DNA of 64,000 bases from Cerioporus squamosus (Eukaryota > Basidiomycota > Agaricomycetes > Polyporales > Polyporaceae): assembly GCA_022592435.1 (NCBI GenBank), contig JABYQS010000124.1, positions 1 through 64,000 of the forward strand. Direction: 5' to 3'. Under the pieces are notes generated by a model. It saw only the letters and a program-made list of their open reading frames with translations. It made no database searches and was not told the origin of the DNA. Shown piece by piece: positions 46,771 to 60,638 of the stretch. How positions within the stretch are numbered: position 1 is the first letter of the stretch; the number at the start of each line of letters is the position of its first letter. The position numbers and the translations under genes are program-made.

Positions 46771-46935
46771 AGTGTACAAGTTGGAGAGTAGTCTGACCGA
46801 GCTCGCCCCCTGATAATCCCTCGCCTGTGGCCTCCGATCATCCGACTAAATTAGGATTTACCCGCCTCAGCCACAGCGTTCCCACTGACCTGCCATTCTC
46901 CCTTCACCACTGTTACTCGTACTTGACTGCACACG

Positions 46936-48676
46936 ATGGCCGACCGGCTCAAGGGTATCTCTGTGTCTCGGGAGTCGGTCGCATGGGCCGAGATTGAGGA
47001 TGACGTTGCAGCTGAAAGAGAGTCCATGGAGGCCGCCAACGAGATCGACGACGAGATTGCCAACGACCCATCATATTTGCGTCCACCCTCCCCAACCTCT
47101 CGGAAGAAAGCGAAGACTGCGAACATGAGCAACCTCGAGAAGGCGATTGAGAAGGCATCCGAACACGTCGTTGTTCCGGGCACGGCGAACGAGTATCGCA
47201 AGTAAGTCACTTCATTGCTTGGCGCCGCTTACTCAGACTGGGGATCTTAGGCTGACCTTTCACGCAGTCTCTGGAAGACGTTTACCGAATTTTGCGTAGA
47301 GTATGGTTTCATCGAGGAAGAGCAGATGGCGGACGCATTCTGGAAGACACTTCCGCCGCAAACTCCAGTGTGGGTCACTGCATGGATTATGTCAAAGTGC
47401 GTCAGAACATTCACCGAGTCCTACTCTCTTCAGTAACAGGCTCACATTCCACCACATTGACAGGGCAGATGATATCGATCTCGTCACTGGAAATCAGAAA
47501 GATCTAAGTATCGAGCGCGTCTCATATGCACGCGCCCAGAAGATGAGGGCCGCCATCAGCCACAAGTTCGGGCGCGGCTTCAAGATTGGCTCGCAGATGT
47601 GGGGTGAGCACCCCCTCCTACCGGGCACGTTCTACGGCAACCCGTCACTCTCTGTTGTCGTCTCGGAGTACATGATTAGCTTGCGCCGGCGGAAGGTATG
47701 CACACTGCACCCATGGCCGATCCCATGACCGGCAAGTTACTGATCTATTCATTTGCTATTCTAAGGTGCGTAGCGGCGGCGAGGTTGTGACAAGTGCACG
47801 AGCGATGGACCATCTCATCATGAAGGAGCTTTACGAGTACAACTTGAAGTATCCTCGGGTGTCGGAGTCCCGCCCTCTCAAGCGCAAGGGCGATCACGCG
47901 TCGGAATGGGGCGGGTATAAGACGCGGGTCATGATGACAGCGTCATATACCATTTCAATGAAGTGCTTACTGCGCTACGATGAAACCCTTCGTATCATGT
48001 GGCAAGATATCGAGTTCTGTAAGGTGAACGGCCATAGTTGCATCAGGCTCAAGCTCCCTTTCCGGAAGACGCATCAACTAGGGGGTGAGTTGATGCAACT
48101 GTGCGCTCGAGGCCCAATGAACTGACCATCAACAGAGATATATCCTTTCTTGATATATGAAGACCGTGATCGTCCTTGGATGTGTCCCGTTGTAGCACTC
48201 GCAGAGTGGTGGTTGCTGTGCCGCGAGATGGGTGTCGAGAGGACCGGCTACATTTTTCGTTCTCGCCGTCATGGCAGCGACGAAATCAGTGCCTTCGCAC
48301 ACGCGCGCATGGTACGTGATTATCTTGACATGATCACAATGTCCCTCCCGCTGATTGTTCTTCGTAGTCGAACAAAGCATTCCTACAGTGCTTCCGCAAC
48401 AACCTCATCGACATCGGAGTGGACCCCCGCTCGTATGGAACTCATTCCTTCCGCCGTGGAGGATGCCAATATCTCCATACCGAGCTGCGGTGGGACTTCC
48501 GCAAGATTTGCGATTGGGGAGGTTGGGCGGAAGATTTTGATCATCCGACAACGATCTTCAAGTATTTGCTTTCATGGGTTGACAAACCTTCCGGACGACG
48601 AGAGGACTACCTAAACCCAGATCGCGAGGAGCAGGAGCCATGCTCCAGGTGTGGTCGCACTTGTCCATGCTTCTGA
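46936..48676 (+). CDS. Tyrosine recombinase, unit 2
   Basis: Intact 476-residue copy of the unit 1 recombinase. It differs by two Val-to-Ile changes (GHSCIRL and GYIFRS) and a few silent bases. The R-H-R-W-Y residues and all splice sites are retained. Confidence 0.87.
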
Positions 48677-48744
48677 AATGTGATGTCATATGCATTGTTT
48701 GTTCTGCTACTATACAAGTACAAGAAGGTTGTGTCGAGATGATA

Positions 48745-51466
48745 CTAGTCTACTGTGAGATCAATGACATCCTCTGGTTCTTCAGCAAGATCTATGATAT
48801 ACAATTTACGAGCGCGACGTGGGCGCGGTGTGGGAGAAGGAACAGTCAGATCAATGATATCGTCAAGAACTTCCGGTATTTCTAGCGCATACTGGGGTGC
48901 TTCGAGAGCGGCAGTAGACGCGCCAGTGCGCGGAGACATGGAGGACATGGCGGGGTGCAGCGAGGACATGGGTGCACTGGTGCGCGAAGACATCGAGGAC
49001 ATGGACGCGCCGGTGTGCGTGGACATTGAGGATGGGGACGCGCCGATGCGCGTGGACATTGAGGATGTGGCGGGGTGCAGTGAGGACGTGGACGCGCTGG
49101 TGCGCGAAGACATGCTGGACGAGGCGGGGTGCAGCGAGGACGTGGACGCGCTGATGCGTGAAGACATGGAGGACGTGGATGCGCTGGTGCGCGAAGACAT
49201 GCTGGACGAGGCGGGGTGCAGCGAGGACGAGGCAGGGTGCAGCGAGGACGTGCCAGCATGTGCCGACAGTTGAGACGAGGTAGAAGGGGGGGTAAGCGAA
49301 AAGTATGAGTACAGGGCTGTAAGCGGAGACGGTGTGGCCGCGCCGTGGTGCTGGGTCAATACAGACCCACTCGTGCGCCAGGCCATCGACTTTGTGGGGC
49401 GCGAAGATGCGGACGCAGATTTGCCAGAGGACACCGGTGATTTGACGGTAGGCGAGGACGAGAGCGCCACTGTGCGCGATGACGATGGAGACGGGATCGT
49501 CTGTGACGACGACGTGTGCGTGTGCGAAGACGGAGACGGTGGAGACAACGAGTCCAAAGCCGAACTCGGGCTGTCTGTGCGCTGCACGCCTGCACTTCCC
49601 TGAGATCGCCGCAAGCTTGTACACTTCTTCTTTGTCGGTCGTGGCCGCGACACCGGAAGACTAGACGCAGCAACCTAGTATGAAAGGTGAGCATGCTTAG
49701 ACGTGGTATGAATATGAGACGGGACGACATACATTGCCACCCCGCAGGTCGCATCCACCATGGCCATACTTGTAACCGTCAGTCTTGTAGGCTGGTGTGA
49801 TAAGCCACGGACGAGCTCGCTCCAGGATTACGGCGGGAACTCGAGTCGACAGCGACTCCTTGCTCCCTTGAAGCACGTCCTCCTCAGACACTTCTGCTGT
49901 CGACGAGTAAGGCCTGGTTCCATGCAGGGCCATCGTGGCTGCGTCTCCGAGGCCGGTATCTGTCACCTCCACTTGGCACATCATGTACCCAGATGCTGAT
50001 AACTTTCCTGCAGATTCATATGATACGTCGAGAAGCGAACGCGCACGACCAACCTGCACAATAGAGGAGTGAGTGATGATATGGATGTGAGATATGTTGA
50101 CTAACCTTCGACGCGATCCCTTCGCGGCTCAGACCCTCACTGAGAAGCATACGTATAAGCTCGCAGGGCCAGAGGGCAGTGCGGAACGTCTTGCGTATTT
50201 CAGCTGCGCTCCCCCAGCCGAAATGCCGCTCACAAGCGGCGCCGAGCTGTCCAAAATCGATAGGTCGTGGCCGGAGGACAGCGTCATATGAAGTGTTCGC
50301 AAGGAGGACTGGGGAAGCAAGGAGCCTCGCAGCTTCGAGCTTAGGGAACATGGGAGGGATATTGGCGGCAAGTTGTGGATGCTTGCGGCCGATGTAGCCA
50401 TGTGGATCGTCGCGAAGTCGCGACCGGACCTGGTCACGCCAGACGACCAGATACTGAGCTAGCTGCTCATCATTGTACGTGTCGAGAGCTCGCCGAAGGG
50501 TACGGCCAAGCCCATAGCGGGCCAAGCCTTCTGCGACCTTCGGGCCGCAGTTGCGAAGTCCCTCCTGATTGAGCCAACATCAGACGAGTTCGTCGAGCCT
50601 CGGACAGGGCAAGGCTGCTTACCTGATCGTAATCGCACCCTACCAACAGCGCGAAGAGGAATAAGTCGTCGGTTGACAACCCAGTCTTATCGAGTATGTT
50701 GGTTCTCCGATAGACCGATACCTTGTCAGAGCCGGTCCGCTTGAAGCTAGGACTGTAGATAGGGTGAGCAGACGACCTGGGATGTCTGATGATAACAACA
50801 TACTTGCGAATGACAACGGTAGCTCCGAAGACAAGTGTGTCGCTGTCGTCGGTCATAACAGCGTCAATGAGACCGAGCGAGGCCATCCTTGACAGCTCAG
50901 CCTCTGCTTCGCCGGCAGCCTGAAAGACGGGCGGGAATGAGTACGGGCGATATTTCCATCGACAAACGCTCACCTCGAGCCATCCGAATCCAAAGGCTTC
51001 GACCATACGTCGCAGCCCATCAGTTAACCATACTTCTGCTGGCTTGACCTGTTTACCCCTTTTGTAGGTCGGACGCTGGCGACCGTCGGCAACGAACACG
51101 GCGTGTATGGGTCTTTCCGCGAGCATCGCAAGGCGAGAGAACATATGACGCAGTTGACAGTTCTCTCCGCTCTGTGGATAGCTGGAGGATAACGCATGAA
51201 GCATTGTATGAATCCATATACTACGATTTCAGTGGTGACGATCAGACAAGCTAGTATACAGACGACATAAGAGCCACATACCTAGCGTCAATACCGAGAT
51301 AGTAAAGCCTCTCAGGCCGGGTACCCTCGAATCCCTCCCGTATCGTGAGCGTGCGCAGCGACCAAGTTTCCGACGCATCTTCGACAAGCTGGAGGGTGGG
51401 CAGTATGAGATTTGGAATCTACAGACAGTCATACAGACATACTTTCCAAAGGCCCGCTATTCCCAT
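48745..51466 (-). CDS. GEN1/XPG-type nuclease, unit 2 (29 residues longer)
   Basis: Same exons as unit 1, with an 87-bp in-frame gain in the C-terminal minisatellite giving 777 residues. Other replacements are Thr to Met in IPPMFPKLE, Ser to Leu in KKCTSLRRS and Arg to His in MSTHTGAS. None touches the metal site or the SUMO-motif-like tail. The changes fall in the linker and repeat parts, which fits relaxed constraint there. Confidence 0.86.
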
Positions 51467-52413
51467 GTTGAATGGAGCAGGTCGAGATTGATGAGACGGA
51501 CGAAGAGGTGGACTGGCTCGAGGATCGTTGCTATTCACGACTGGGCAGTCGACTGGTATAAGAGCAGACGGAAGGATAGGAGCAGAGGGAGGGACAGGAG
51601 CAGGCGGGAGGCGGATGACATGGCGGATAGAGTGCGCGGTAGTGGTGGGATCCGGGAGACTGCAAATCCGGAGAACTGGAAATCTGGGCTGGTGCGAGAG
51701 CTGCGACGACGAGATGGCGGGAGGTTCTGCTGAGGCAAAGCGCCTCGCAGCGAGCTGCGAGCTCTACGATTTGCAGTCCCCGTGCGAACTTTGCAGTCCT
51801 TCTGTGCACGTGCGTGGTCAACAAGGGAGGACGCGCTCAGCGGCGCTGGCTGGTCGCGTACAGTCGCGTACTCGGGCATCGGCCGTCGGCACCCTCTTGG
51901 CCGCACCTACGCCTCTGCGCGTTACGTGTCATCCACTGGCCACCTTCAGCACCGCAGACAGCTCTAGCTTGACTTCCTCCTGCTGTCTACCGCCACGCCG
52001 ACACGGAGTTGCCACAGCCAATCTTTTCGTGGACAGTCATTGGCCGCATGGTGAGCACGCGTTCCTCCTTTGGCAAGTACCGTCGTTCTATTGGGATGCG
52101 CGTGTACGCGTCCATACGCCAGCGCTGGAACATGGTTGAACGAGCTGTCTCTTCGGGCATGATCCAGCGCTCCGCCTCATGATTTCACGATACATATCGT
52201 AAATGGACAATGCAAGCCGTGTCGCGCGACTGCCCCGATGCAGTCCGCTGGCAGTCCGCTCTCCATCTCCCCGCCCAGCTAGCGCCATCCCTCTGTCCAT
52301 CGTTCGGGGTCCTCCGCCGGCGCACGGACGCTTCGCTTGGCGTCGGCAGGAGACCGGAAAGCCGCTTAAGTCAGCTAGCCGGGGGACTGTTAATCAACCT
52401 CACCGCAGCTCTG

Positions 52414-52417
52414 CTTC
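52414..52417. other. Unit 2/3 junction core CTTC
   Basis: Same joint as at 44102, except that the base before the core is G, a private change at the end of unit 2. Confidence 0.8.
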
Positions 52418-53149
52418 CTGGTGGAGATTCGCAGTCCCTCGGGCGCCAAGCTCTGGTCCCGCGCGGGCGCCTTGCCTAATCGGGCATCCGGCCTCCAAAA
52501 CGCCCGCTTGGCGTTCCCCTGGCCCCTCTCTGCTCTCCCTGGCCCCCGGAGTGCGCGATCGACGAGCGAGCGGATAATGGGAGGTCGTCCGCATCGTCGG
52601 ATGTCCCATTCCGGGCGGGATTGGGTCGGAGCTCGAGGCGGCGGCGTGCCGGGGGACTTGTCGGCCGGCAGAGGACTTACCTAGAAAATTAAAAGCCGTT
52701 ATTCCTCCTGGCAGTCGAGAGAACCTAGTAAGAAAGCGGCGTGGTCTATTAGAGGTCCCCAGCAGGACGTGCAAGATGCACGAGTAGTGGGCTTTACAGG
52801 TACGCAACTATACATGAATATGAGCTATGGGCATGAGGTCGTGAATGGAATGAATGTTCGGGCGGCGCGAGGGCGCGAGGACGAGTGCCGCCGTGTGAAC
52901 GAGAATGGGGAAGGCGCGGCATCCGTGTAATCGTAAGGACACGAAGGGCGGCTCAATACTGGAGCCTTTCGTGGTCGGATGGTCGTCAAGAAAGTGAGTG
53001 TGGGGTGTAGTTACAAAGGAGTGGTGGATGGGCGGGAGAGGACGCCCTGTTGGGGGGTGCATGGGACTGCTGAATGCTGGTCAGCATGCCGGAACTGCAG
53101 GAGAACGGGGACATCGTACTCACCTCACCGAAAGTGACGGTCTGCACGA

Positions 53150-55082
53150 TCAAGCGTCGAACTCCAGCTGCGGGTCCGAGTCGTCTGGCTCGGGCTGCGG
53201 GCAGAGCGGGCGGACAAGCTCCCACTGCCGCGCGACATCCTCGTAGTCGCAGAGGAGCTTGCGCCACTTGACAGCGATGGCCTGGTTCTTCTTACAGACG
53301 TAGCTCTTCCCGTCCTTCTTGTAGCTGAAGCGACCATGGGCGTCGGGGCGGGTGAGGTCGCCCCCGAAGAACCAGAGCGCCGCCGCGGCGTCCCTGTTGT
53401 CGTCTGTCTTGCGTCCGCCTTGTAGAGCGTCGAGGATCTTCTGAAAGTTGAGATGTTTGCCTTCCTCGTCAGTGTACTTCGCCCAGAACGCGTCTTCCGA
53501 ATCGAATCGTTCGCGTTCCAAGACTAGAAACTGGACATATGGATCAGAATGAGTAGTAGATGGGCAGTCACTGACTACGCACCCTCCAGTTACCCCACTT
53601 CACCCGGACGAGGTCCCATGCATGCTGCTTGATGCCGACTCGCTTTTTATAGAACCGCTCCCAATGTTTGATGGGTATGCCACGGCCGTTGACGGTGAGG
53701 AGATCCGAGTCGTGCCACTCCCGGAAGAGCCGCGGGAGGTCGTTGGCGAAGCTCACCTTCGGCGGACTCGGCACCTGGGTCCTGTCGAACGCGAGCTCCT
53801 CGCCGTCGAGGTCGAAGATCCGCAGGTTACCGGGCGGTATCTCCTCTCGCGGGATGGTGATGCGCGAAGGGATAAGAGGCTGAGGTGAGTGAGAGGTTGC
53901 GACGGCTCGGCAGGTGTTCGTTGGTGGAACTTGAGGAGGTACGACGAGGCTTACATCGAAGCCCCCGTTCAACGTCGTGCTGATTGCCCCGGGAACGGCG
54001 ACCAGTGCAGATGACGGTGGGTACGCGAGATGAGGTGGGTACGCAAGATGAGAGCTGATGTTGGCGGGGTGACCCGGAGCGTGCGAGAAAGAAAAGCCGC
54101 CAGGATGTCGTCCAGATGAGACCATCGTCTCGAGATGGGACATCTGAGACCGCATGGCCCCAAACTGGCTGTGCAGTTCCCGGTTAATGGTAATCATCTG
54201 TCGCTCGAGTCGTCGGATGGCCTGGTGATATGATACCATGTGTCAGATCTGGGACGTAGCGCGTGAGTGCGCGCAACGCCTACTTACCTTGGGTACTATT
54301 GTCTTGCTCTGGTGCTCCCTGTCTGCGCTCCCGACATCTGCTTGTGTCTCCTCACTGAGTGCTGTCATAGTGACTGGGTCTAGACTTGTATTGCCTTCAG
54401 GGACCTGAGCCGCGGTGTCCGTCTGCGCCGCGTTGCGCTTGCGCAAGACTGCGGTGGCCTATGACAATGTGGGAACTGGGTAGCGTTTTGGGAATCGTGA
54501 CTCTGACTATTGGCACTCACCCACGCATCGTTCGCAGCTTCTCTGTGCTCAGACAACTGGACTATTGGCCTCGTCTCGTAACCGCCCTTCTTGGGCTGGA
54601 AGGTAAGCTCAGCTTCTCGCTCTCCGAAAACCTCGAGGGTACGCGCGGCAGTGTGGTCTTTGGTCGCGGTTTTCTTGGATATATCCCCTCTCTGACGCCT
54701 TCGCGCCGGGAAGAGTATACTGCATTTGTTTGATCCATAGTCAGCCGAAGGCTCACGTCTGACATGCTGGCAGATCCAAGGCGTACCTGTTCCATTCATC
54801 TGGATTCTCCGAGAACTTGCGCAGGCGTTCGATCAACTCCGCTTGCTTGCCTGACTTGGTGAGACCAAAGGACGCCAGGTGGTTCTTCAGTTCTGCGACT
54901 TTCGGCGGCGGTTTGCTGGGACTGGTAAGCTCCTAACCGCGTGAAAGCTTTGAATACTCGACTCACATCTTCAACTCGAATGTCTTGAACTGACGATCAT
55001 CTCGATTGATGCTCTGACCTGGACATGGCAAGGTAAGTATGTCGCAATCCCTGCGCGACCCCCCTTCATTATTGAATGACAT
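53150..55082 (-). CDS. SAP-domain accessory protein, unit 3
   Basis: Intact 546-residue copy with the six-exon structure of unit 1 displaced 16537 bp. It carries the same Lys-to-Asn change as unit 2. No disabling change seen. Confidence 0.78.
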
Positions 55083-55247
55083 AGTGTACAAGTTGGAGAG
55101 TAGTCTGACCGAGCTCGCCCCCTGATAATCCCTCGCCTGTGGCCTCCGATCATCCGACTAAATTAGGATTTACCCGCCTCAGCCACAGCGTTCCCACTGA
55201 CCTGCCATTCTCCCTTCACCACTGTTACTCGTACTTGACTGCACACG

Positions 55248-56988
55248 ATGGCCGACCGGCTCAAGGGTATCTCTGTGTCTCGGGAGTCGGTCGCATGGGC
55301 CGAGATTGAGGATGACGTTGCAGCTGAAAGAGAGTCCATGGAGGCCGCCAACGAGATCGACGACGAGATTGCCAACGACCCATCATATTTGCGTCCACCC
55401 TCCCCAACCTCTCGGAAGAAAGCGAAGACTGCGAACATGAGCAACCTCGAGAAGGCGATTGAGAAGGCATCCGAACACGTCGTTGTTCCGGGCACGGCGA
55501 ACGAGTATCGCAAGTAAGTCACTTCATTGCTTGGCGCCGCTTACTCAGACTGGGGATCTTAGGCTGACCTTTCACGCAGTCTCTGGAAGACGTTTACCGA
55601 ATTTTGCGTAGAGTATGGTTTCATCGAGGAAGAGCAGATGGCGGACGCATTCTGGAAGACACTTCCGCCGCAAACTCCAGTGTGGGTCACTGCATGGATT
55701 ATGTCAAAGTGCGTCAGAACATTCACCGAGTCCTACTCTCTTCAGTAACAGGCTCACATTCCACCACATTGACAGGGCAGATGATATCGATCTCGTCACT
55801 GGAAATCAGAAAGATCTAAGTATCGAGCGCGTCTCATATGCACGCGCCCAGAAGATGAGGGCCGCCATCAGCCACAAGTTCGGGCGCGGCTTCAAGATTG
55901 GCTCGCAGATGTGGGGTGAGCACCCCCTCCTACCGGGCACGTTCTACGGCAACCCGTCACTCTCTGTTGTCGTCTCGGAGTACATGATTAGCTTGCGCCG
56001 GCGGAAGGTATGCACACTGCACCCATGGCCGATCCCATGACCGGCAAGTTACTGATCTATTCATTTGCTATTCTAAGGTGCGTAGCGGCGGCGAGGTTGT
56101 GACAAGTGCACGAGCGATGGACCATCTCATCATGAAGGAGCTTTACGAGTACAACTTGAAGTATCCTCGGGTGTCGGAGTCCCGCCCTCTCAAGCGCAAG
56201 GGCGATCACGCGTCGGAATGGGGCGGGTATAAGACGCGGGTCATGATGACAGCGTCATATACCATTTCAATGAAGTGCTTACTGCGCTACGATGAAACCC
56301 TTCGTATCATGTGGCAAGATATCGAGTTCTGTAAGGTGAACGGCCATAGTTGCGTCAGGCTCAAGCTCCCTTTCCGGAAGACACATCAACTAGGAGGTGA
56401 GTTGATGCAACTGTGCGCTCGAGGCCCAATGAACTGACCATCAACAGAGATATATCCTTTCTTGATATATGAAGACCGTGATCGTCCTTGGATGTGTCCC
56501 GTTGTAGCACTCGCAGAGTGGTGGTTGCTGTGCCGCGAGATGGGTGTCGAGAGGACCGGCTACGTTTTTCGTTCTCGCCGTCATGGCAGCGACGAAATCA
56601 GTGCCTTCGCACATGCGCGCATGGTACGTGATTATCTTGACATGATCACAATGTCCCTCCCGCTGATTGTTCTTCGTAGTCGAACAAAGCATTCCTACAG
56701 TGCTTCCGCAACAACCTCATCGACATCGGAGTGGACCCCCGCTCGTATGGAACTCATTCCTTCCGCCGTGGAGGATGCCAATATCTCCATACCGAGCTGC
56801 GGTGGGACTTCCGCAAGATTTGCGATTGGGGAGGTTGGGCGGAAGATTTTGATCATCCGACAACGATCTTCAAGTATTTGCTTTCATGGGTTGACAAACC
56901 TTCCGGACGACGAGAGGACTACCTAAACCCAGATCGCGAGGAGCAGGAGCCATGCTCCAGGTGTGGTCGCACTTGTCCATGCTTCTGA
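55248..56988 (+). CDS. Tyrosine recombinase, unit 3
   Basis: Intact 476-residue copy whose translated exons read the same as those of unit 1, with the complete catalytic set and Cys-cluster tail. Confidence 0.87.
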
Positions 56989-57056
56989 AATGTGATGTCA
57001 TATGCATTGTTTGTTCTGCTACTATACAAGTACAAGAAGGTTGTGTCGAGATGATA

Positions 57057-59691
57057 CTAGTCTACTGTGAGATCAATGACATCCTCTGGTTCTTCAGCAA
57101 GATCTATGATATACAATTTACGAGCGCGACGTGGGCGCGGTGTGGGAGAAGGAACAGTCAGATCAATGATATCGTCAAGAACTTCCGGTATTTCTAGCGC
57201 ATACTGGGGTGCTTCGAGAGCGGCAGTAGACGCGCCAGTGCGCGGAGACATGGAGGACATGGCGGGGTGCAGCGAGGACATGGGTGCACTGGTGCGCGAA
57301 GACATCGAGGACATGGACGCGCCGGTGCGCGTGGACATTGAGGATGGGGACGCGCCGATGCGCGTGGACATTGAGGATGTGGCGGGGTGCAGTGAGGACG
57401 TGGACGCGCTGGTGCGCGAAGACATGCTGGACGAGGCGGGGTGCAGCGAGGACGAGGCAGGGTGCAGCGAGGACGTGCCAGCATGTGCCGACAGTTGAGA
57501 CGAGGTAGAAGGGGGGGTAAGCGAAAAGTATGAGTACAGGGCTGTAAGCGGAGACGGTGTGGCCGCGCCGTGGTGCTGGGTCAATACAGACCCACTCGTG
57601 CGCCAGGCCATCGACTTTGTGGGGCGCGAAGATGCGGACGCAGATTTGCCAGAGGACACCGGTGATTTGACGGTAGGCGAGGACGAGAGCGCCACTGTGC
57701 GCGATGACGATGGAGACGGGATCGTCTGTGACGACGACGTGTGCGTGTGCGAAGACGGAGACGGTGGAGACAACGAGTCCAAAGCCGAACTCGGGCTGTC
57801 TGTGCGCTGCACGCCTGCACTTCCCTGAGATCGCCGCGAGCTTGTACACTTCTTCTTTGTCGGTCGTGGCCGCGACACCGGAAGACTAGACGCAGCAACC
57901 TAGTATGAAAGGTGAGCATGCTTAGACGTGGTATGAATATGAGACGGGACGACATACATTGCCACCCCGCAGGTCGCATCCACCATGGCCATACTTGTAA
58001 CCGTCAGTCTTGTAGGCTGGTGTGATAAGCCACGGACGAGCTCGCTCCAGGATTACGGCGGGAACTCGAGTCGACAGCGACTCCTTGCTCCCTTGAAGCA
58101 CGTCCTCCTCAGACACTTCTGCTGTCGACGAGTAAGGCCTGGTTCCATGCAGGGCCGTCGTGGCTGCGTCTCCGAGGCCGGTATCTGTCACCTCCACTTG
58201 GCACATCATGTACCCAGATGCTGATAACTTTCCTGCAGATTCATATGATACGTCGAGAAGCGAACGCGCACGACCAACCTGCACAATAGAGGAGTGAGTG
58301 ATGATATGGATGTGAGATATGTTGACTAACCTTCGACGCGATCCCTTCACGGCTCAGACCCTCACTGAGAAGCATACGTATAAGCTCGCAGGGCCAGAGG
58401 GCAGTGCGGAACGTCTTGCGTATTTCAGCTGCGCTCCCCCAGCCGAAATGCCGCTCACAAGCGGCGCCGAGCTGTCCAAAATCGATAGGTCGTGGCCGGA
58501 GGACAGCGTCATATGAAGTGTTCGCAAGGAGGACTGGGGAAGCAAGGAGCCTCGCAGCTTCGAGCTTAGGGAACGTGGGAGGGATATTGGCGGCAAGTTG
58601 TGGATGCTTGCGGCCGATGTAGCCATGTGGATCGTCGCGAAGTCGCGACCGGACCTGGTCACGCCAGACGACCAGATACTGAGCTAGCTGCTCATCATTG
58701 TACGTGTCGAGAGCTCGCCGAAGGGTACGGCCAAGCCCATAGCGGGCCAAGCCTTCTGCGACCTTCGGGCCGCAGTTGCGAAGTCCCTCCTGATTGAGCC
58801 AACATCAGACGAGTTCGTCGAGCCTCGGACAGGGCAAGGCTGCTTACCTGATCGTAATCGCACCCTACCAACAGCGCGAAGAGGAATAAGTCGTCGGTTG
58901 ACAACCCAGTCTTATCGAGTATGTTGGTTCTCCGATAGACCGATACCTTGTCAGAGCCGGTCCGCTTGAAGCTAGGACTGTAGATAGGGTGAGCAGACGA
59001 CCTGGGATGTCTGATGATAACAACATACTTGCGAATGACAACGGTAGCTCCGAAGACAAGTGTGTCGCTGTCGTCGGTCATAACAGCGTCAATGAGACCG
59101 AGCGAGGCCATCCTTGACAGCTCAGCCTCTGCTTCGCCGGCAGCCTGAAAGACGGGCGGGAATGAGTACGGGCGATATTTCCATCGACAAACGCTCACCT
59201 CGAGCCATCCGAATCCAAAGGCTTCGACCATACGTCGCAGCCCATCAGTTAACCATACTTCTGCTGGCTTGACCTGTTTACCCCTTTTGTAGGTCGGACG
59301 CTGGCGACCGTCGGCAACGAACACGGCGTGTATGGGTCTTTCCGCGAGCATCGCAAGGCGAGAGAACATATGACGCAGTTGACAGTTCTCTCCGCTCTGT
59401 GGATAGCTGGAGGATAACGCATGAAGCATCGTATGAATCCATATACTACGATTTCAGTGGTGACGATCAGACAAGCTAGTATACAGACGACATAAGAGCC
59501 ACATACCTAGCGTCAATACCGAGATAGTAAAGCCTCTCAGGCCGGGTACCCTCGAATCCCTCCCGTATCGTGAGCGTGCGCAGCGACCAAGTTTCCGACG
59601 CATCTTCGACAAGCTGGAGGGTGGGCAGTATGAGATTTGGAATCTACAGACAGTCATACAGACATACTTTCCAAAGGCCCGCTATTCCCAT
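57057..59691 (-). CDS. GEN1/XPG-type nuclease, unit 3
   Basis: Intact 748-residue copy. The translated exons I compared read the same as in unit 1, including the minisatellite length, the acidic catalytic residues and the SUMO-motif-like end. Confidence 0.87.
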
Positions 59692-60638
59692 GTTGAATGG
59701 AGCAGGTCGAGATTGATGAGACGGACGAAGAGGTGGACTGGCTCGAGGATCGTTGCTATTCACGACTGGGCAGTCGACTGGTATAAGAGCAGACGGAAGG
59801 ATAGGAGCAGAGGGAGGGACAGGAGCAGGCGGGAGGCGGATGACATGGCGAATAGAGTGCGCGGTAGTGGTGGGATCCGGGAGACTGCAAATCCGGAGAA
59901 CTGGAAATCTGGGCTGGTGCGAGAGCTGCGACGACGAGATGGCGGGAGGTTCTGCTGAGGCAAAGCGCCTCGCAGCGAGCTGCGAGCTCTACGATTTGCA
60001 GTCCCCGTGCGAACTTTGCAGTCCTTCTGTGCACGTGCGTGGTCAACAAGGGAGGACGCGCTCAGCGGCGCTGGCTGGTCGCGTACAGTCGCGTACTCGG
60101 GCATCGGCCGTCGGCACCCTCTTGGCCGCACCTACGCCTCTGCGCGTTACGTGTCATCCACTGGCCACCTTCAGCACCGCAGACAGCTCTAGCTTGACTT
60201 CCTCCTGCTGTCTACCGCCACGCCGACACGGAGTTGCCACAGCCAATCTTTTCGTGGACAGTCATTGGCCGCATGGTGAGCACGCGTTCCTCCTTTGGCA
60301 AGTACCGTCGTTCTATTGGGATGCGCGTGTACGCGTCCATACGCCAGCGCTGGAACATGGTTGAACGAGCTGTCTCTTCGGGCATGATCCAGCGCTCCGC
60401 CTCATGATTTCACGATACATATCGTAAATGGACAATGCAAGCCGTGTCGCGCGACTGCCCCGATGCAGTCCGCTGGCAGTCCGCTCTCCATCTCCCCGCC
60501 CAGCTAGCGCCATCCCTCTGTCCATCGTTCGGGGTCCTCCGCCGGCGCACGGACGCTTCGCTTGGCGTCGGCAGGAGACCGGAAAGCCGCTTAAGTCAGC
60601 TAGCCGGGGGACTGTTAATCAACCTCACCGCAGCTCTA

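Larger units (their letters stand above)
44102..52413. mobile_element. Unit 2 of the SAP-recombinase-XPG element
   Basis: Same layout as unit 1 shifted by 8225 bp up to the minisatellite and by 8312 bp after it. Unit 2 has one 87-bp in-frame expansion and most of the private substitutions of the array, concentrated between about 48040 and 51640 (for example 48042, 48252, 49017, 50350). Its last base before the next core is G where units 1 and 3 have A. Confidence 0.9.
35877..60638. mobile_element. Head-to-tail array of three 8.2-kb tyrosine-recombinase elements
   Basis: Three units follow each other with no spacer: 35877-44101 (8225 bp), 44102-52413 (8312 bp) and 52414-60638 (8225 bp). Each starts with the bases CTTC, and a fourth CTTC (60639-60642) closes the array. 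The units differ only by scattered single bases and one 87-bp minisatellite expansion in unit 2. Each carries three complete genes arranged SAP (left), recombinase (right), nuclease (left). I see no RNA-dependent or DDE transposase. The layout is that expected if a circular form inserts by tyrosine-recombinase exchange and later copies enter, or the array expands, at the same core. Confidence 0.9.
52414..60638. mobile_element. Unit 3 of the SAP-recombinase-XPG element
   Basis: Same length as unit 1, shifted by 16537 bp. Private substitutions cluster in its first 700 bp (near 52450, 52764, 52806, 52906, 53093). From the SAP gene onward it is almost identical to the other units. All genes are open. 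Confidence 0.9.

Noticed and set aside
35877..60638. Reading the array as a Starship or a classical Crypton
   Set aside because: No DUF3435 captain signature, no GCR1_C domain, and the unit is far smaller than typical Starships. The resemblance is limited to the use of a tyrosine recombinase.
35877..60638. Array as a pure assembly artefact
   Set aside because: Units differ by private substitutions and an 87-bp length change, so they are not one sequence pasted three times. Read support should still be checked.
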